Below are positions 41,413 to 51,954 of a stretch of 64,000 nt of DNA, one piece after another (the stretch's first letter is position 1; the number at the start of each line of letters is the position of its first letter). Source of the DNA: Flavobacteriales bacterium (GTDB lineage: Bacteria; Bacteroidota; Bacteroidia; CAIKAF01); the NCBI GenBank assembly GCA_025451235.1, contig JANWKT010000007.1:375511-439510 (forward strand). The letters are read 5' to 3'. The translations under genes and the position numbers were made by a program. The notes under the pieces are model-generated. The model was not told the origin of the DNA. It saw only the letters and a program-made list of their open reading frames with translations, and did no database searches.

Positions 41413-44400
41413 TTATTTCTTCACTACACGGGCATGATAAGTATGTCCATTCAAATCCATTCGAACAATATACATTCCACTGGCTATTGTACTCAGATCG
41501 GCAATCATGGTCTGACCTGTAACTACCGACATACTTTTTACCAAAACCGCTTTACCATTCATATCAAGAACAGAAATATATGCATCTCCATCTTCGGGTA
41601 TATAAGCATATAACCAACCATTGGTAGGATTGGGTGAAATTTGCATCGTACTCAAATCATTTTCATCGATACCTACATTGATCAATAATACAAAGGTCAC
41701 CGTATCAGGTCCACAATCGTTGGTAGCAATTAAAGTAACCGTATAGCTTCCATTGGCTGCATAAGTATGCGATGGGTTTTGTGAGGTAGAGGTTTGTGAA
41801 TCTCCGAAGTTCCATAACCAGGTGGTAGGAGAACCCGTAGAGTTATCCGTAAACTGCCAGGTAGTTCCGCTGATTAAACTTGGAGTAAAGGCTGCCCCTG
41901 CTCCAGGATTAGAACCGATCACAATGGTATCTGTTGCACCACATCCTGTGAAATCTTGCATATACAACCAATAAGTTCCGGGAGTACTTACATTCAATGT
42001 GGAGGTAACTGCACCTGTACTCCAGGTATAACTTGGGGCCAGGAGGGTATCAGGGGGATCTAAAACGATTACATCTCCAGGACATAAAGCAGTATCCGGT
42101 CCCAAAGATGGATTCGGATACGGGTTGATATTTACATTCACCGTATCTGCATCCGAACATCCTGCATTGCTGTTGACCACCCAGAAAGTTCCAGGAGAAT
42201 AATACGGAACTGCGATGGTAGGTGTGGTTGCTCCGGTTGACCAGGAATAAGAGGTTGTATTCGGATCTGTTGCATCCAATGTATTTGCGTTGGTACAACC
42301 AGTGAGATCAGGACCAAGATCAGCGATCGGAGGTGCTATCACATCTACGCTAACCGGGATCCTTGCTGATGGGCAAGCTTCTTTTCTATAATAAATGGTT
42401 CCATTCCAAACTCTACCTGCATTCACTCCACCAAATGGGTTACATAATCCTGCACCGGTCTGTATGCTAATATCCGTATTGGAATAACTATTGGTTCCGT
42501 TTGTATAATCAATATTGGTAGTTCCCAAGGTTACGTATATACCATACAATTGTCCTCCTGGAATGGTAAGTGGATCTGTGATCACCAGGGTGGGCTGGCC
42601 TGCACCGGCACCAGTAACCAAAACCGTGTCCCAGGGTACCCAGGCACCGGGAGTAGTTTCATTACCTAAATAAGTTCCCACTCTATAATAAAGTGTAACC
42701 GTTTCCGGAACTGTTGCTCCTATATACAGGTCGAGGCTATCAATAATAATACTGCCCGACAAAGCGGTAACATCAAACATATTTCCCATACAACCATTTC
42801 CGGCTGCAAAAGTGGTACTTATCTGAGAAACATTCATGGTCAGTCCTTCCACATATACAATGGTATCATTCAGCAAAGGTCCGATTGCCAACGTATCACC
42901 ATATCCCAGCAACGCTCCTGCTATCGGATCATCAAACCACCGATGCGTAAATGCATCTGGAACAACAGATGGATATCCAATGGAGTTGGTGCAAATCGTA
43001 TCATTTACTCCAACAGGTAAACTCGCTACGTTTGAAAAGTTGAGAGTTCCGGTAATCGTATCATTATCTGGCCTGGTATCTCCGGGATAAGAAGAAAACA
43101 CGGTATAAGAAACCATTCCACCAGGATAGGAACTGAATGGACCTATGACAATGGTATCAGATTCACCAAAGTTAAGGGTGTCGGTACTTGAACCAGCGCC
43201 GCTATAAGTAAATCCTCCCGTGATCTGTAATGTTAAATTCACATTATATACCGGCAAGATCCCATTGTTGGTATATACCACATATGCATATTCGTTACTA
43301 TCGGGACATAGACCTGAGGCAGGAGCATACATCACCACCACTTCTACATCAATTGAGTCCGCGTTGTATTCATCCGCACCAATATCATAGTTGAGTGAAG
43401 GAGCCATTGGTCGGGCATCCCCATCAATATCTGTTGTAATTCCAGGAAAGTTAGTTCCTCCATCATATAACTGCACCCCACCAGATATGTGAAGATCGTT
43501 AGTCGTGCTTACATAGTTCGGATCACCATCAATGGAGTTCACATTAAATCCACCTCCACCGACATAGGTTGCAGGTGTATATGCACCACCAACATATATG
43601 AAGTTTGACGAACCCGGAGCATAATAATTATTATGATCCATGGTATTGATATAGCCTACATTGGTAACATAAGCAGCATAACCAGAGGTTGATCCAATAA
43701 TAGAAAAAGAATTATTCACCACATTATTTCCGCTTCCTGAAAGAAGATAGAATGCTCTGCTGGTAGCACCGAGATCCATAGAAACCGAGTTGTTATAAAT
43801 ATCAATATTTCTTGCATTGGTGGTGATGTACATACCATAATTGGTGGTCCCCCTAAATCCGCCACCAATCATATTATTGAATATTTCGGCCCTGACAGTT
43901 CCGGTTCCTCCCTGGTAATTTCCATAGATGGAATAAAATCCGTAGGTGCCGCTTTGCTGGATAATATTCTCATTGAACTTAAAGCGATCTGTATATCCAA
44001 AATAAGCTCCGTAAGCGGCAGTTGTTCCCGTAACTCTCATCAGGATGGTATTTCCAGTCGCCACTACAGTATCTTGCTGGTATACATATAAACCATAATA
44101 ATAAGGATTAACCACGGTATTGTTCACGATACTATTTCCTATATCAAAAGAAGTTGTCGATAATCCACGGGCTGTAATTCCATAATATCCACCTTTTACA
44201 TAGTTGTTAAAGATCATATTATAATCACCATGGTTTCCATTCGTCGCAACCGTCGCCCCGCTAATGGTTATTCCTGCAAAATTAGAACTGGTGGTATTGG
44301 TATCTACCTGAACAAAACAATTGGAAACCCGGTTATAATTAGCATCATTGGTGAGTTTTACTCCATAGCCATAGGTTGCACCTGTATTAATAATGGTCAT

Positions 44401-47400
44401 GCTATCCAGTGTAATATAGCTGCTACCATCTAACTGAAATACGTAACGGTCGTTCGTGGTGGTTGCTCCAAATGTAACCGTTTCCATCGTGGTGCCTCCG
44501 GTAAATTTTACTGTATTCAAAGCAGAAGCATTGGGTATAGCAGGTATACTCACTTGTTCGTTAAATGGTCCGGCTCCTGCAGCTAATCGGATGGTTACCG
44601 GTGCACTAACACCACCACATACCAAAGCATCGACGGCATCGTTGATCGTGTTGAAATCGGGAGTCATACCTCCTACCACATATTCTCCGGCCATCGCAAC
44701 ACAGAGTGTAACTAAAATCGTATCGGGGGCCGGCTGAGGATCTGTCATCCCATTGGGTAAGGTGGTCCATATTTTGAAAGTATAACTGTTACCAGCCACA
44801 AAATTGTTGGTTCCTATAGTGAAGGGAGCTGAAGTATTGTTGTAGGCTAAACTTCCCGCCCAATTATAAGGAGCTTGCGGAGCTCCGTTGATTTGCCAGT
44901 TGATAGTAGCTGAGGTAAGTGTGTTTAATCCTGTATTCAGAATGGTGATATCAATATTTTGCAATCCTGCACTGATGGGTGCTGTTGGTGAGACAATCGC
45001 TACTGGTTGAACATTGTCCAAGAATGCTGAAAATTCATCGGCACCGATATCATACCCAAGACTTGGTGCAAGTGGTCTGGCATCACCGTCAATGTCAACC
45101 GACACTCCTGCATTCACTCCTGCATCATACAATGCTCCACTTTGAGTAATATGTAGATCGGTTAGATCATTGGTAAAGCCTGGAAAAGCATTCAATGAAT
45201 TAGCATTGAACCCACCTCCTCCAACAAAGGTTGCAGGAGTATAAGCTGCACCTATATAAATAAAGTTGGCCGATCCTGGGGCATAATAATCATTATAATT
45301 CATGGTGGTTATATAACTTGCCGCCGTAATATAAGCTGCATAACCGGTGGTTGAATTAGTAATAGAAAAAACATTGTTTCGAATATCATTTCCAGTTCCG
45401 CTGGTAAGCATGTATAAACATCTTCCATTCCCGGAAGTAATTGAAACGGAATTGTGAAAAATGTCAATATTCCTGTTACTATTCGTGGCATAAATACCAT
45501 AAGCGGTAGCGGCTAAATTATCTCCGCCAACCATATTATTATGCAACTGTGCTCTTGAAGTGGGTGCTCCTCCCTGGTTATTTCCAAAGGTTAGGTAAAT
45601 TCCATAGGTTCCGAATTCCTTCACATTATTTTCATTGATGGTGAATCGATCATTATAACCTGTATAAATTCCATAACCGGCTGTAGTGGCCGTTGGTCTT
45701 AGATCTATTGTATTACTGGAAATAACCGGCAGGTTTTGTTGATAGGAATAGATCCCATAATAATATATATTCCTTAAATCGTTGTTGATGATGGAATTTT
45801 GTTGTGCAAACACAGTCGTACTGGTTCCTCTCATCGTAATACCGTAGTAACCTCCGCTGGTAGAATTATTTATGATCAGGTTATAATTTCCAAAATCACC
45901 ATTGGTAGCTACCGTAGCCCCAGAAATGGTAATAGGAGAAAAATTAGAAGCAGTACTGGTACTGTCAACCGCTACCTTACAATTGGAAACAATATTGTTA
46001 TCCGCTACATTGGTAAGATGAACACCATACCCGTAAGTAGCTCCTGTGTTAATAATGGTAAGACTGTCCAAGATAATATAATCGCTACCATCGAGTTGAA
46101 TTACATGGCGGTCATTGGTGGTAGTTGCACCAAAGGTGATGGTCTCCATAGAAGTTCCTCCGGTAAACTTAATGGTATTAATGGCGGATGCTCCAGCAAT
46201 GGGAGGAATACTTACTTGCTCATTATAGGGTCCACTGCCTGCTGCCAAACGGATGGTTACCGGACCACTTACGCCTGCGCATTGCAAGGCAGCTACCGCC
46301 TGATTAACGGTGGTAAAATCGGGTGTCATTCCACCTACCATATATGTACCCGACATGGCGGTACATACCGTTGTCCAGATCGTATCCGAACTTGTTTCAG
46401 GATCAGTCATACCATTTGGCAAGGTGGTCCAAATCTTCACGGTATAACTTGTGGCCGGTACAAAATTAAAAGTTCCAATAGTAAAGGCCGCTGATACATT
46501 GTTATAGGCCAGGCTTCCCACCCAATTGAAAGGGGTTTGGGGAACACCATTTACCTGCCAGTTTAAAGTGGCACTGGTAAGCGTATTTAAACCGGTATTC
46601 AGGATGGTTACATCCACATTTTGTAATCCGGCTGAAAATGGTTGAGTTGGCGCAACCATCGCCACCGGCTGGACGTTATCATTGTACACGGCAAATTCGT
46701 CTGCACCCATATCGTACCCAAGGCTAGGAGCCATAGGTCTTACATCTCCATCTATATCTATGATCACGCCTACATTCGACCCGGCATCCAACAAAGCACC
46801 GCTTTGGGTGATATGAAGGTCTGTTTGGGCATTGGTAAACCCAGGTATTTGATTGATGGAATTTAAATTGAATCCACCTCCTCCAACAAAGGTAGCAGGC
46901 GTATAAGCTGCACCGATATAAACAAAATTCGATGATCCAGGGGCATAATAATCGTTATAGTTCATGGCATTTACATATCCTACTCCAGTTACATAGGCTG
47001 CATAACCCGTAGTTGAATTGGTGATCGAAAAAACATTGTTTCGGATATCATTTCCGGTTCCACTGGTGAGCATATACAAACATCTTCCATTACCCGAGGT
47101 AAGGGAAACAGTGTTGTGAAAAATATCAATATCTCTATTACTGTTGGTGGCATAAATACCATAGGGTGTGGCGGCCAAATTCATCCCACCGATCATATTG
47201 TTATGCATTTGTGCCCTTGAGGTAGGTGCTCCTCCCTGATTATTTCCAAAGGTCAAGTAAATTCCATAGGTCCCGAACTCCTGAACATTATTTTCATTGA
47301 TAATGAATCTATCGTTGTAGCCGGTATAAATTCCATAACCGGTTGTGGAGGCCGTGGGTCTCAGATCAATCGTATTTTGAGAGATCACGGGCAAATTTTG

Positions 47401-48126
47401 TTGATAGGAATAGATTCCATAAAAATAAATATTCCTTATATCATTATTGATGATCGAGTTTTGCTGAGAAAAAATAGTGGTACTCGTACCTCTCATCGTA
47501 ATTCCGTAATAACCACCGCTGGTAGTATTATTTGAAATGATATTGTAATTTCCAAAATCGCCATTGGTTGTCACCGTAGCTCCTGAAATCGTAATAGCCG
47601 AAAAATTTGCGCTTGTACTGGTGCTATCTACAGCAACATTACAATTGGAAACTATATTACTATCCGAAAGATTGGTGAGATGAACACCGTATCCATATGT
47701 AACTCCGGTATTCACCAGGGTCAATGAGTCCAGGATAATATGTCGGGCTCCGCTTAATTTGATCACTTGTCTATCAGCAGTAGTGGTTGCACCAAAGTTG
47801 ATCTGTTCCATGCTCGTACCTCCGGTAATGCGAATGGTATTAACGGCCGATGCACCTGTAATGGCGGGAATAGTGATCTGCTCGGTATAGGGACCGGTAC
47901 CGGCCGCAATTCTGATGGTAACAGGACCGGAAACTGCCGGCCCGTTTACAGGTCCACCATCAGGCCGGAACCCGGTTGTCATATCAGACACTGCGGATGT
48001 TAGCGAAAGATAATTGTTTGCCGAAGCAACACCTGATTGATTAACGGTATAGGTACCGTTCAGCTGAGAATACACGGCTGAACTTAATACCATAAAATAA
48101 ATAAATGGGAGTAAATATCTACTCAT
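41413..48126 (-). CDS. giant T9SS-exported protein with three beta-helix modules
   Basis: 2237 residues from ATG 48126 (signal peptide MSRYLLPFIYFMVLSSAVYS). Three tandem modules of about 560 residues begin near residues 22, 583 and 1143. Each holds a right-handed beta-helix rich in NN turns (YGIYTGYNDR, TSGTGNDIRNNVFSITN), a conserved DIDG-RP-APSL-YD-GADE end, and, after modules 1 and 2, an Ig-like linker (NTGLNTLTSATxNWQ). Further beta domains follow, then a PKD domain (about 2075-2145, WLWNFGDSQTSTSQNPSHTY) and a type A sorting domain (ISPNPTNGWLYAY, VRVVKK-like end). Probably a surface adhesin or polysaccharide-binding protein. Confidence 0.9.
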   Translation of the reverse strand: MSRYLLPFIYFMVLSSAVYSQLNGTYTVNQSGVASANNYLSLTSAVSDMTTGFRPDGGPVNGPAVSGPVTIRIAAGTGPYTEQITIPAITGASAVNTIRITGGTSMEQINFGATTTADRQVIKLSGARHIILDSLTLVNTGVTYGYGVHLTNLSDSNIVSNCNVAVDSTSTSANFSAITISGATVTTNGDFGNYNIISNNTTSGGYYGITMRGTSTTIFSQQNSIINNDIRNIYFYGIYSYQQNLPVISQNTIDLRPTASTTGYGIYTGYNDRFIINENNVQEFGTYGIYLTFGNNQGGAPTSRAQMHNNMIGGMNLAATPYGIYATNSNRDIDIFHNTVSLTSGNGRCLYMLTSGTGNDIRNNVFSITNSTTGYAAYVTGVGYVNAMNYNDYYAPGSSNFVYIGAAYTPATFVGGGGFNLNSINQIPGFTNAQTDLHITQSGALLDAGSNVGVIIDIDGDVRPMAPSLGYDMGADEFAVYNDNVQPVAMVAPTQPFSAGLQNVDVTILNTGLNTLTSATLNWQVNGVPQTPFNWVGSLAYNNVSAAFTIGTFNFVPATSYTVKIWTTLPNGMTDPETSSDTIWTTVCTAMSGTYMVGGMTPDFTTVNQAVAALQCAGVSGPVTIRLAAGSGPYNEQVSIPPIAGASAINTIKFTGGTSMETITFGATTTNDRHVIQLDGSDYIILDSLTIINTGATYGYGVHLTNVADNNIVSNCKVAVDSTSTASNFSPITISGATVATNGDFGNYNLIINNSTSGGYYGITMRGTSTTVFAQQNSIINNDLRNIYYYGIYSYQQNLPVISSNTIDLRPTATTAGYGIYTGYNDRFTINENNVKEFGTYGIYLTFGNNQGGAPTSRAQLHNNMVGGDNLAATAYGIYATNSNRNIDIFHNSVSITSGNGRCLYMLTSGTGNDIRNNVFSITNSTTGYAAYITAASYITTMNYNDYYAPGSANFIYIGAAYTPATFVGGGGFNANSLNAFPGFTNDLTDLHITQSGALYDAGVNAGVSVDIDGDARPLAPSLGYDIGADEFSAFLDNVQPVAIVSPTAPISAGLQNIDITILNTGLNTLTSATINWQINGAPQAPYNWAGSLAYNNTSAPFTIGTNNFVAGNSYTFKIWTTLPNGMTDPQPAPDTILVTLCVAMAGEYVVGGMTPDFNTINDAVDALVCGGVSAPVTIRLAAGAGPFNEQVSIPAIPNASALNTVKFTGGTTMETVTFGATTTNDRYVFQLDGSSYITLDSMTIINTGATYGYGVKLTNDANYNRVSNCFVQVDTNTTSSNFAGITISGATVATNGNHGDYNMIFNNYVKGGYYGITARGLSTTSFDIGNSIVNNTVVNPYYYGLYVYQQDTVVATGNTILMRVTGTTAAYGAYFGYTDRFKFNENIIQQSGTYGFYSIYGNYQGGTGTVRAEIFNNMIGGGFRGTTNYGMYITTNARNIDIYNNSVSMDLGATSRAFYLLSGSGNNVVNNSFSIIGSTSGYAAYVTNVGYINTMDHNNYYAPGSSNFIYVGGAYTPATYVGGGGFNVNSIDGDPNYVSTTNDLHISGGVQLYDGGTNFPGITTDIDGDARPMAPSLNYDIGADEYNADSIDVEVVVMYAPASGLCPDSNEYAYVVYTNNGILPVYNVNLTLQITGGFTYSGAGSSTDTLNFGESDTIVIGPFSSYPGGMVSYTVFSSYPGDTRPDNDTITGTLNFSNVASLPVGVNDTICTNSIGYPSVVPDAFTHRWFDDPIAGALLGYGDTLAIGPLLNDTIVYVEGLTMNVSQISTTFAAGNGCMGNMFDVTALSGSIIIDSLDLYIGATVPETVTLYYRVGTYLGNETTPGAWVPWDTVLVTGAGAGQPTLVITDPLTIPGGQLYGIYVTLGTTNIDYTNGTNSYSNTDISIQTGAGLCNPFGGVNAGRVWNGTIYYRKEACPSARIPVSVDVIAPPIADLGPDLTGCTNANTLDATDPNTTSYSWSTGATTPTIAVPYYSPGTFWVVNSNAGCSDADTVNVNINPYPNPSLGPDTALCPGDVIVLDPPDTLLAPSYTWSTGAVTSTLNVSTPGTYWLYMQDFTGCGATDTIVIGSNPGAGAAFTPSLISGTTWQFTDNSTGSPTTWLWNFGDSQTSTSQNPSHTYAANGSYTVTLIATNDCGPDTVTFVLLINVGIDENDLSTMQISPNPTNGWLYAYIPEDGDAYISVLDMNGKAVLVKSMSVVTGQTMIADLSTIASGMYIVRMDLNGHTYHARVVKK

Positions 48127-48283
48127 AACAGTAATTATTAAATGATTCAACAAAATAAGGTATAGACAGGATAGTGAAATTGGCTTCCTTTAGCAAGTTA
48201 TCAAAAAAATATTAAACCTCAGCAAAGATTGACATAAAAAAAGGGATCGTCAAAAAGATGTAGGATGAGGGGAGATAGGTGGC

Positions 48284-49183
48284 TTACTTGGTAAGATCCT
48301 TGCTATACTTATCCAGCAATTCTTTCTCCCTCTTAGACAGGCTTTTGATCCCTTTGGTGCTGATCTTCTCGAGTAGCTCGTCAAGGGTTGCTTCTTTTTC
48401 TTTTTTAAGGGTATTGTATTCATCGTCTGAGAGGGATCTTCCATATACCACTTTCATTCTTGGCTTTTTGCCCAGGCTTCGCTCAATTTTATATACCAGG
48501 TTCACAAAGCTCGTGGCCATATCTTTGTTCCTTTTGAAAAGGAAACCATACAATAAGCCGAAACCAACTGTGCCTGTATAAGCTACCAAAGATGGCCATG
48601 CAAATGCCTGGCTGGTTGAAGAGGTGGCCGCTAAAAGCCCCAATAAAATAAAGATCAGTCCAAGATATTTTAAAGGAACATTTTGTATGAACAACGTGTT
48701 CAGTCGTAAGTCAGGATGTACCATCATCACCGCAGCTAACAATGCCATGGGAGGTGCCACTGCACCCACGATCACCATTCCATTGGGTGGATCAAAACCA
48801 TATACGATCAACGAGGCGGAAAAGGCCAGAAGAGCTCCGGTAATTCCACTGTATAAAAACACGGGCCATAACCGGTGCATGCCCACAAAATCAGCAAACA
48901 TTTTTCCGAAGAAAAATAAGGTAATGAGGTTGAACAGGCCAGGGAAAAATTTAATATTTACAAAAAGGTGGGTAATGAGGGTCCAAGGCCGTCTGATCAG
49001 CACTGCTCCATCCATGGGCATCACCAAAAAACCAAGTGCATTGAGTTTACCTTGCTGGTTAGCCGCAATGGTACTTACAATGAGGGTCGCCACTAAAAAA
49101 CCAACACTCACGATGATCAATTGGATCAATGAGTAATTGAGAACCGGAGAATATCCTTGTTGTATCTTAAAGGGTGGTTTCAT
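48284..49183 (-). CDS. rhomboid-family membrane protein lacking the catalytic serine
   Basis: 299 residues from ATG 49183, which overlaps the stop of the upstream rhomboid gene as ATGA. An alternative ATG 49198 would add MDEKE. The six-helix rhomboid core is visible (PWTLITHLFVN, FFFGKMFADFVG), but the GxSGA active-site segment reads VGAVAPPMALL, and the partner His is not found. It is thus a pseudo-protease. The C-terminal about 70 residues (SDDEYNTLKKEKEATLDELL...LSKREKELLDKYS) are a soluble charged tail usual in this Bacteroidota subgroup. It likely works with the active rhomboid encoded just before it. Confidence 0.82.
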   Translation of the reverse strand: MKPPFKIQQGYSPVLNYSLIQLIIVSVGFLVATLIVSTIAANQQGKLNALGFLVMPMDGAVLIRRPWTLITHLFVNIKFFPGLFNLITLFFFGKMFADFVGMHRLWPVFLYSGITGALLAFSASLIVYGFDPPNGMVIVGAVAPPMALLAAVMMVHPDLRLNTLFIQNVPLKYLGLIFILLGLLAATSSTSQAFAWPSLVAYTGTVGFGLLYGFLFKRNKDMATSFVNLVYKIERSLGKKPRMKVVYGRSLSDDEYNTLKKEKEATLDELLEKISTKGIKSLSKREKELLDKYSKDLTK

Positions 49184-49824
49184 TTCTTTTTCATCCATCT
49201 TCGCAAGTTCCCACCAAAACAAATGATCAATCCGGTAATGGCCCCTCCTATGTGACCGAAGTGGGCAACGTGGGAATTTCCACTGTTGGTAAAGCCTGCG
49301 AACAAGTCAATGGCTATTAACAAAGTTACAAAATATTTTGCTTTGATCGGTATTACGAAATAAACATTAACGATATTATTGGGATATAAATAACCAAAGG
49401 CCACCAACAATCCATAAATAGCTCCGGATGCTCCTAAAGCAGCACTCAGCTCCCGGTCGGCATTCATTTCCAAAGGCAGGTACATCACCAGAACGTGAAG
49501 AACCGCTGAACCCAAACCGCATGCCAGGTAATAGTTTAAAAATCGTTTCCATCCCCAAACCCTTTCTATGGCGGTACCAAACATCCAAAGACCAAACATA
49601 TTAAACAGGATATGGAAAAAACCGCCATGCAAAAACATATGGGTCACAAACTGCGTGAACACAAAATGTTTGGTACCTGGAAAATGAAGTGCCCCGTAGG
49701 TATAAATGGTATCTCCTAAATTAGGGATCAGATACATCAAAGCAAAAACCACCACATTAATGATGAGAAGGTTTTTAACCATTGGAGTAATGTTCCCAAA
49801 ACCGGAGGGTCTGTAATAGCTCAT
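49180..49824 (-). CDS. rhomboid intramembrane serine protease
   Basis: 214 residues with six transmembrane helices. Catalytic Ser in LGASGAIYGLL and His in HVAHFGHIGGAITG are intact, as is the HMFLHGGFFHILFNMFGLWM segment of loop 1/helix 2. It cleaves transmembrane substrates within the inner membrane. It lies 5 bp after mutL and overlaps the next gene by 4 bp, so the three genes form one operon. Confidence 0.93.
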   Translation of the reverse strand: MSYYRPSGFGNITPMVKNLLIINVVVFALMYLIPNLGDTIYTYGALHFPGTKHFVFTQFVTHMFLHGGFFHILFNMFGLWMFGTAIERVWGWKRFLNYYLACGLGSAVLHVLVMYLPLEMNADRELSAALGASGAIYGLLVAFGYLYPNNIVNVYFVIPIKAKYFVTLLIAIDLFAGFTNSGNSHVAHFGHIGGAITGLIICFGGNLRRWMKKK

Positions 49825-49829
49825 GTTCT

Positions 49830-51659
49830 TTATTTAAATTTTAAAAATAGTTCGTCTAATTCATCCGGAGATTTACTAAAAATGATCGGTTTGCCATTGA
49901 TCCCCATCCAGGGCATTTGAGTGGCCAGCAAATCTCTTAATAATTGCAAGATCTCAGGTTTATTCAATATCATCCCGCTTTTGATCGACATTTTGGAGGC
50001 GAGTGATCTTGCTACCAATTCCCTCCTGTCTTCAGCGGTTAATTTACCGGCATTTTTATATTGTTCCAGCAAAGTTTCCAGCATATTTTTAGTATCCATC
50101 CCTGTGGCATCCGCTGGCACTCCGCGGATGATCATAGCCTGCGTTCCAATAGGTTCCATATCGAATCCGGAAGAGATCAGGTCGGGTAAGATCTCATTTA
50201 CCGCAGCCATATCAGCTCCATTTAATTCCCATGTTTCAGGGAACATGATCATTTGGGAATGTCCCTGGTTGGCTTGTGATAAAAACTTTTCATACAATAC
50301 CCTTTCATGTGCCCGATGCTGATCAATGATCCATAACGAATTTCCTGAGCCTGTTACAATGTAGCGGTTAAAAAGTTGAAACACTTTCGACTCCAGGTCT
50401 AACAACAATTCTTCCGTTTCATTTTTTTTCTGGCCATCGATCACCTCTCCGGTTTGAAGATCTACCCATTGATTGGCCAGCAAATCTTTCATGGGTTCTT
50501 TTTTAGCGACCTCATAAAAGCTTTCCCATTCTTTTTTCACCGGGTTCTCTTTCTTGAATGGATTATAATCTGCATTTACTTTAATGGTTGGCTGTACCAC
50601 TTGTGAAATATTCTTTTTGATCGGGATCTGGAAAGCCGTTTCTGCATCAAAATCCAAGGTAGGTGTAATATTATATTTACCTAACGCCTGCCTAACCGAT
50701 GATCTGATCACTGCATAGATCATTCTTTCATCTTCAAACTTTACTTCGGTTTTGGTAGGATGTATATTCACATCGATCTTTGCAGGATCAATTTCCAGAA
50801 AAAGAAAATAACCCGGATGTGTGTCTTTTTCGATCAAGTCTTCAAAGGCATTGCTCACCGCATGATGAAAATAAGGACTCTTGATAAATCTTCCATTCAC
50901 AAAAAAGAATTGCTCACCCCTGGTTTTTTTAGCCGAATCGGGCTTGCAGATAAATCCATCTATTTTTACAAAATCAGTCGCTTCTTCTACAGGCACCAAC
51001 CGGGAATTAAAATGGGCCCCCATGAGATGGGCGATCCTTTGGCGCAAGATGGTAGATTCCAATTGAAAAACCTGGGTCTCATCATTGTATAAATAAAAGC
51101 TGATATCCGGATGTGCCAGTGCTACCCGTTGAAATTCATCAATGATATGTCTGAATTCCACCTGGTCCGACTTTAGAAATTTGCGTCGTGCAGGTACATT
51201 GTAAAAAAGATTCTTGATTGTAAAGATGGTACCAACCGGGCATGAACAAGGTTCATGGCTCACTACTTTGGATGCATCAATTTCAATCTGGGTGCCCGTA
51301 GCATCCTCTGCTCTCCTGGTTTTTACCGATACCTTGGCTACCGCTGCTATGGAGGCCAATGCCTCTCCTCTGAATCCTTTGGTAGTAATATGGAAAAGAT
51401 CATCGGAAGTTCTGAGTTTACTTGTAGCATGACGTTCGAAAGCAAGCCTGGCATCGGTTTCACTCATGCCGGTCCCATTATCAACTACCTGGATAAAATT
51501 CTTCCCTCCTTCTTTAATGATCAACTTGATCTCTGTGGCTTTTGCATCAATGGCATTTTCAAGCAACTCCTTTACAGCACTGGCCGGACGCTGGATCACC
51601 TCCCCTGCTGCAATCTGGTTAGCTAAAGCATCTGGCAATATTTGAATGATATCCGGCAT
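49830..51659 (-). CDS. mutL: DNA mismatch repair protein MutL
   Basis: 609 residues. The GHKL ATPase has AGEVIQRPASAVKELLENAIDA, VDNGTGM and TKGFRGEALASIAAVA; transducer and linker follow. The C-terminal domain has the endonuclease-type metal site IIDQHRAHERVLYEKF, close to the DQHAx2Ex4E motif of nicking MutL proteins. It links MutS recognition to strand removal. mutL followed by two rhomboid genes is an order I have seen in Bacteroidota. The gene diverges from the GH3 fusion gene across a 295-bp spacer with no other feature. Confidence 0.96.
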   Translation of the reverse strand: MPDIIQILPDALANQIAAGEVIQRPASAVKELLENAIDAKATEIKLIIKEGGKNFIQVVDNGTGMSETDARLAFERHATSKLRTSDDLFHITTKGFRGEALASIAAVAKVSVKTRRAEDATGTQIEIDASKVVSHEPCSCPVGTIFTIKNLFYNVPARRKFLKSDQVEFRHIIDEFQRVALAHPDISFYLYNDETQVFQLESTILRQRIAHLMGAHFNSRLVPVEEATDFVKIDGFICKPDSAKKTRGEQFFFVNGRFIKSPYFHHAVSNAFEDLIEKDTHPGYFLFLEIDPAKIDVNIHPTKTEVKFEDERMIYAVIRSSVRQALGKYNITPTLDFDAETAFQIPIKKNISQVVQPTIKVNADYNPFKKENPVKKEWESFYEVAKKEPMKDLLANQWVDLQTGEVIDGQKKNETEELLLDLESKVFQLFNRYIVTGSGNSLWIIDQHRAHERVLYEKFLSQANQGHSQMIMFPETWELNGADMAAVNEILPDLISSGFDMEPIGTQAMIIRGVPADATGMDTKNMLETLLEQYKNAGKLTAEDRRELVARSLASKMSIKSGMILNKPEILQLLRDLLATQMPWMGINGKPIIFSKSPDELDELFLKFK

Positions 51660-51954
51660 TGGTCCATTAAAAAGCCCACAAAACTACAATTATTAAACGG
51701 TGGATAAAAAAATAATCAAGCTTTGTACAACCATCCCTCCTTGCGTGCAACCACCTAAAAAGCCCATTATTACTGGGTTTTAGAACTTCTGTCCATTTTT
51801 TCTAACAATTTTAAACAATATTCATCCATTATTTGGCATATTTATCGTTAATTCATTATGAACCATTATCAACATCCACCTATTGAAAGAAAAGCCCAAG
51901 CATACAGATAAGGAGGAAAATGAGACAGTACTTTTATCCGGGAAGAAAAGACGT

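Noticed and set aside
45799-46494. A 231-codon plus-strand frame opposite the giant T9SS gene
   Set aside because: It is antisense to the beta-helix modules and arises from their Asn/Thr-rich codons; no signal or domain is seen.
44400-47900. Regularly spaced repeats resembling a CRISPR array
   Set aside because: The period is about 1.69 kb and encodes protein modules; there are no short repeats with unique spacers and no cas genes.
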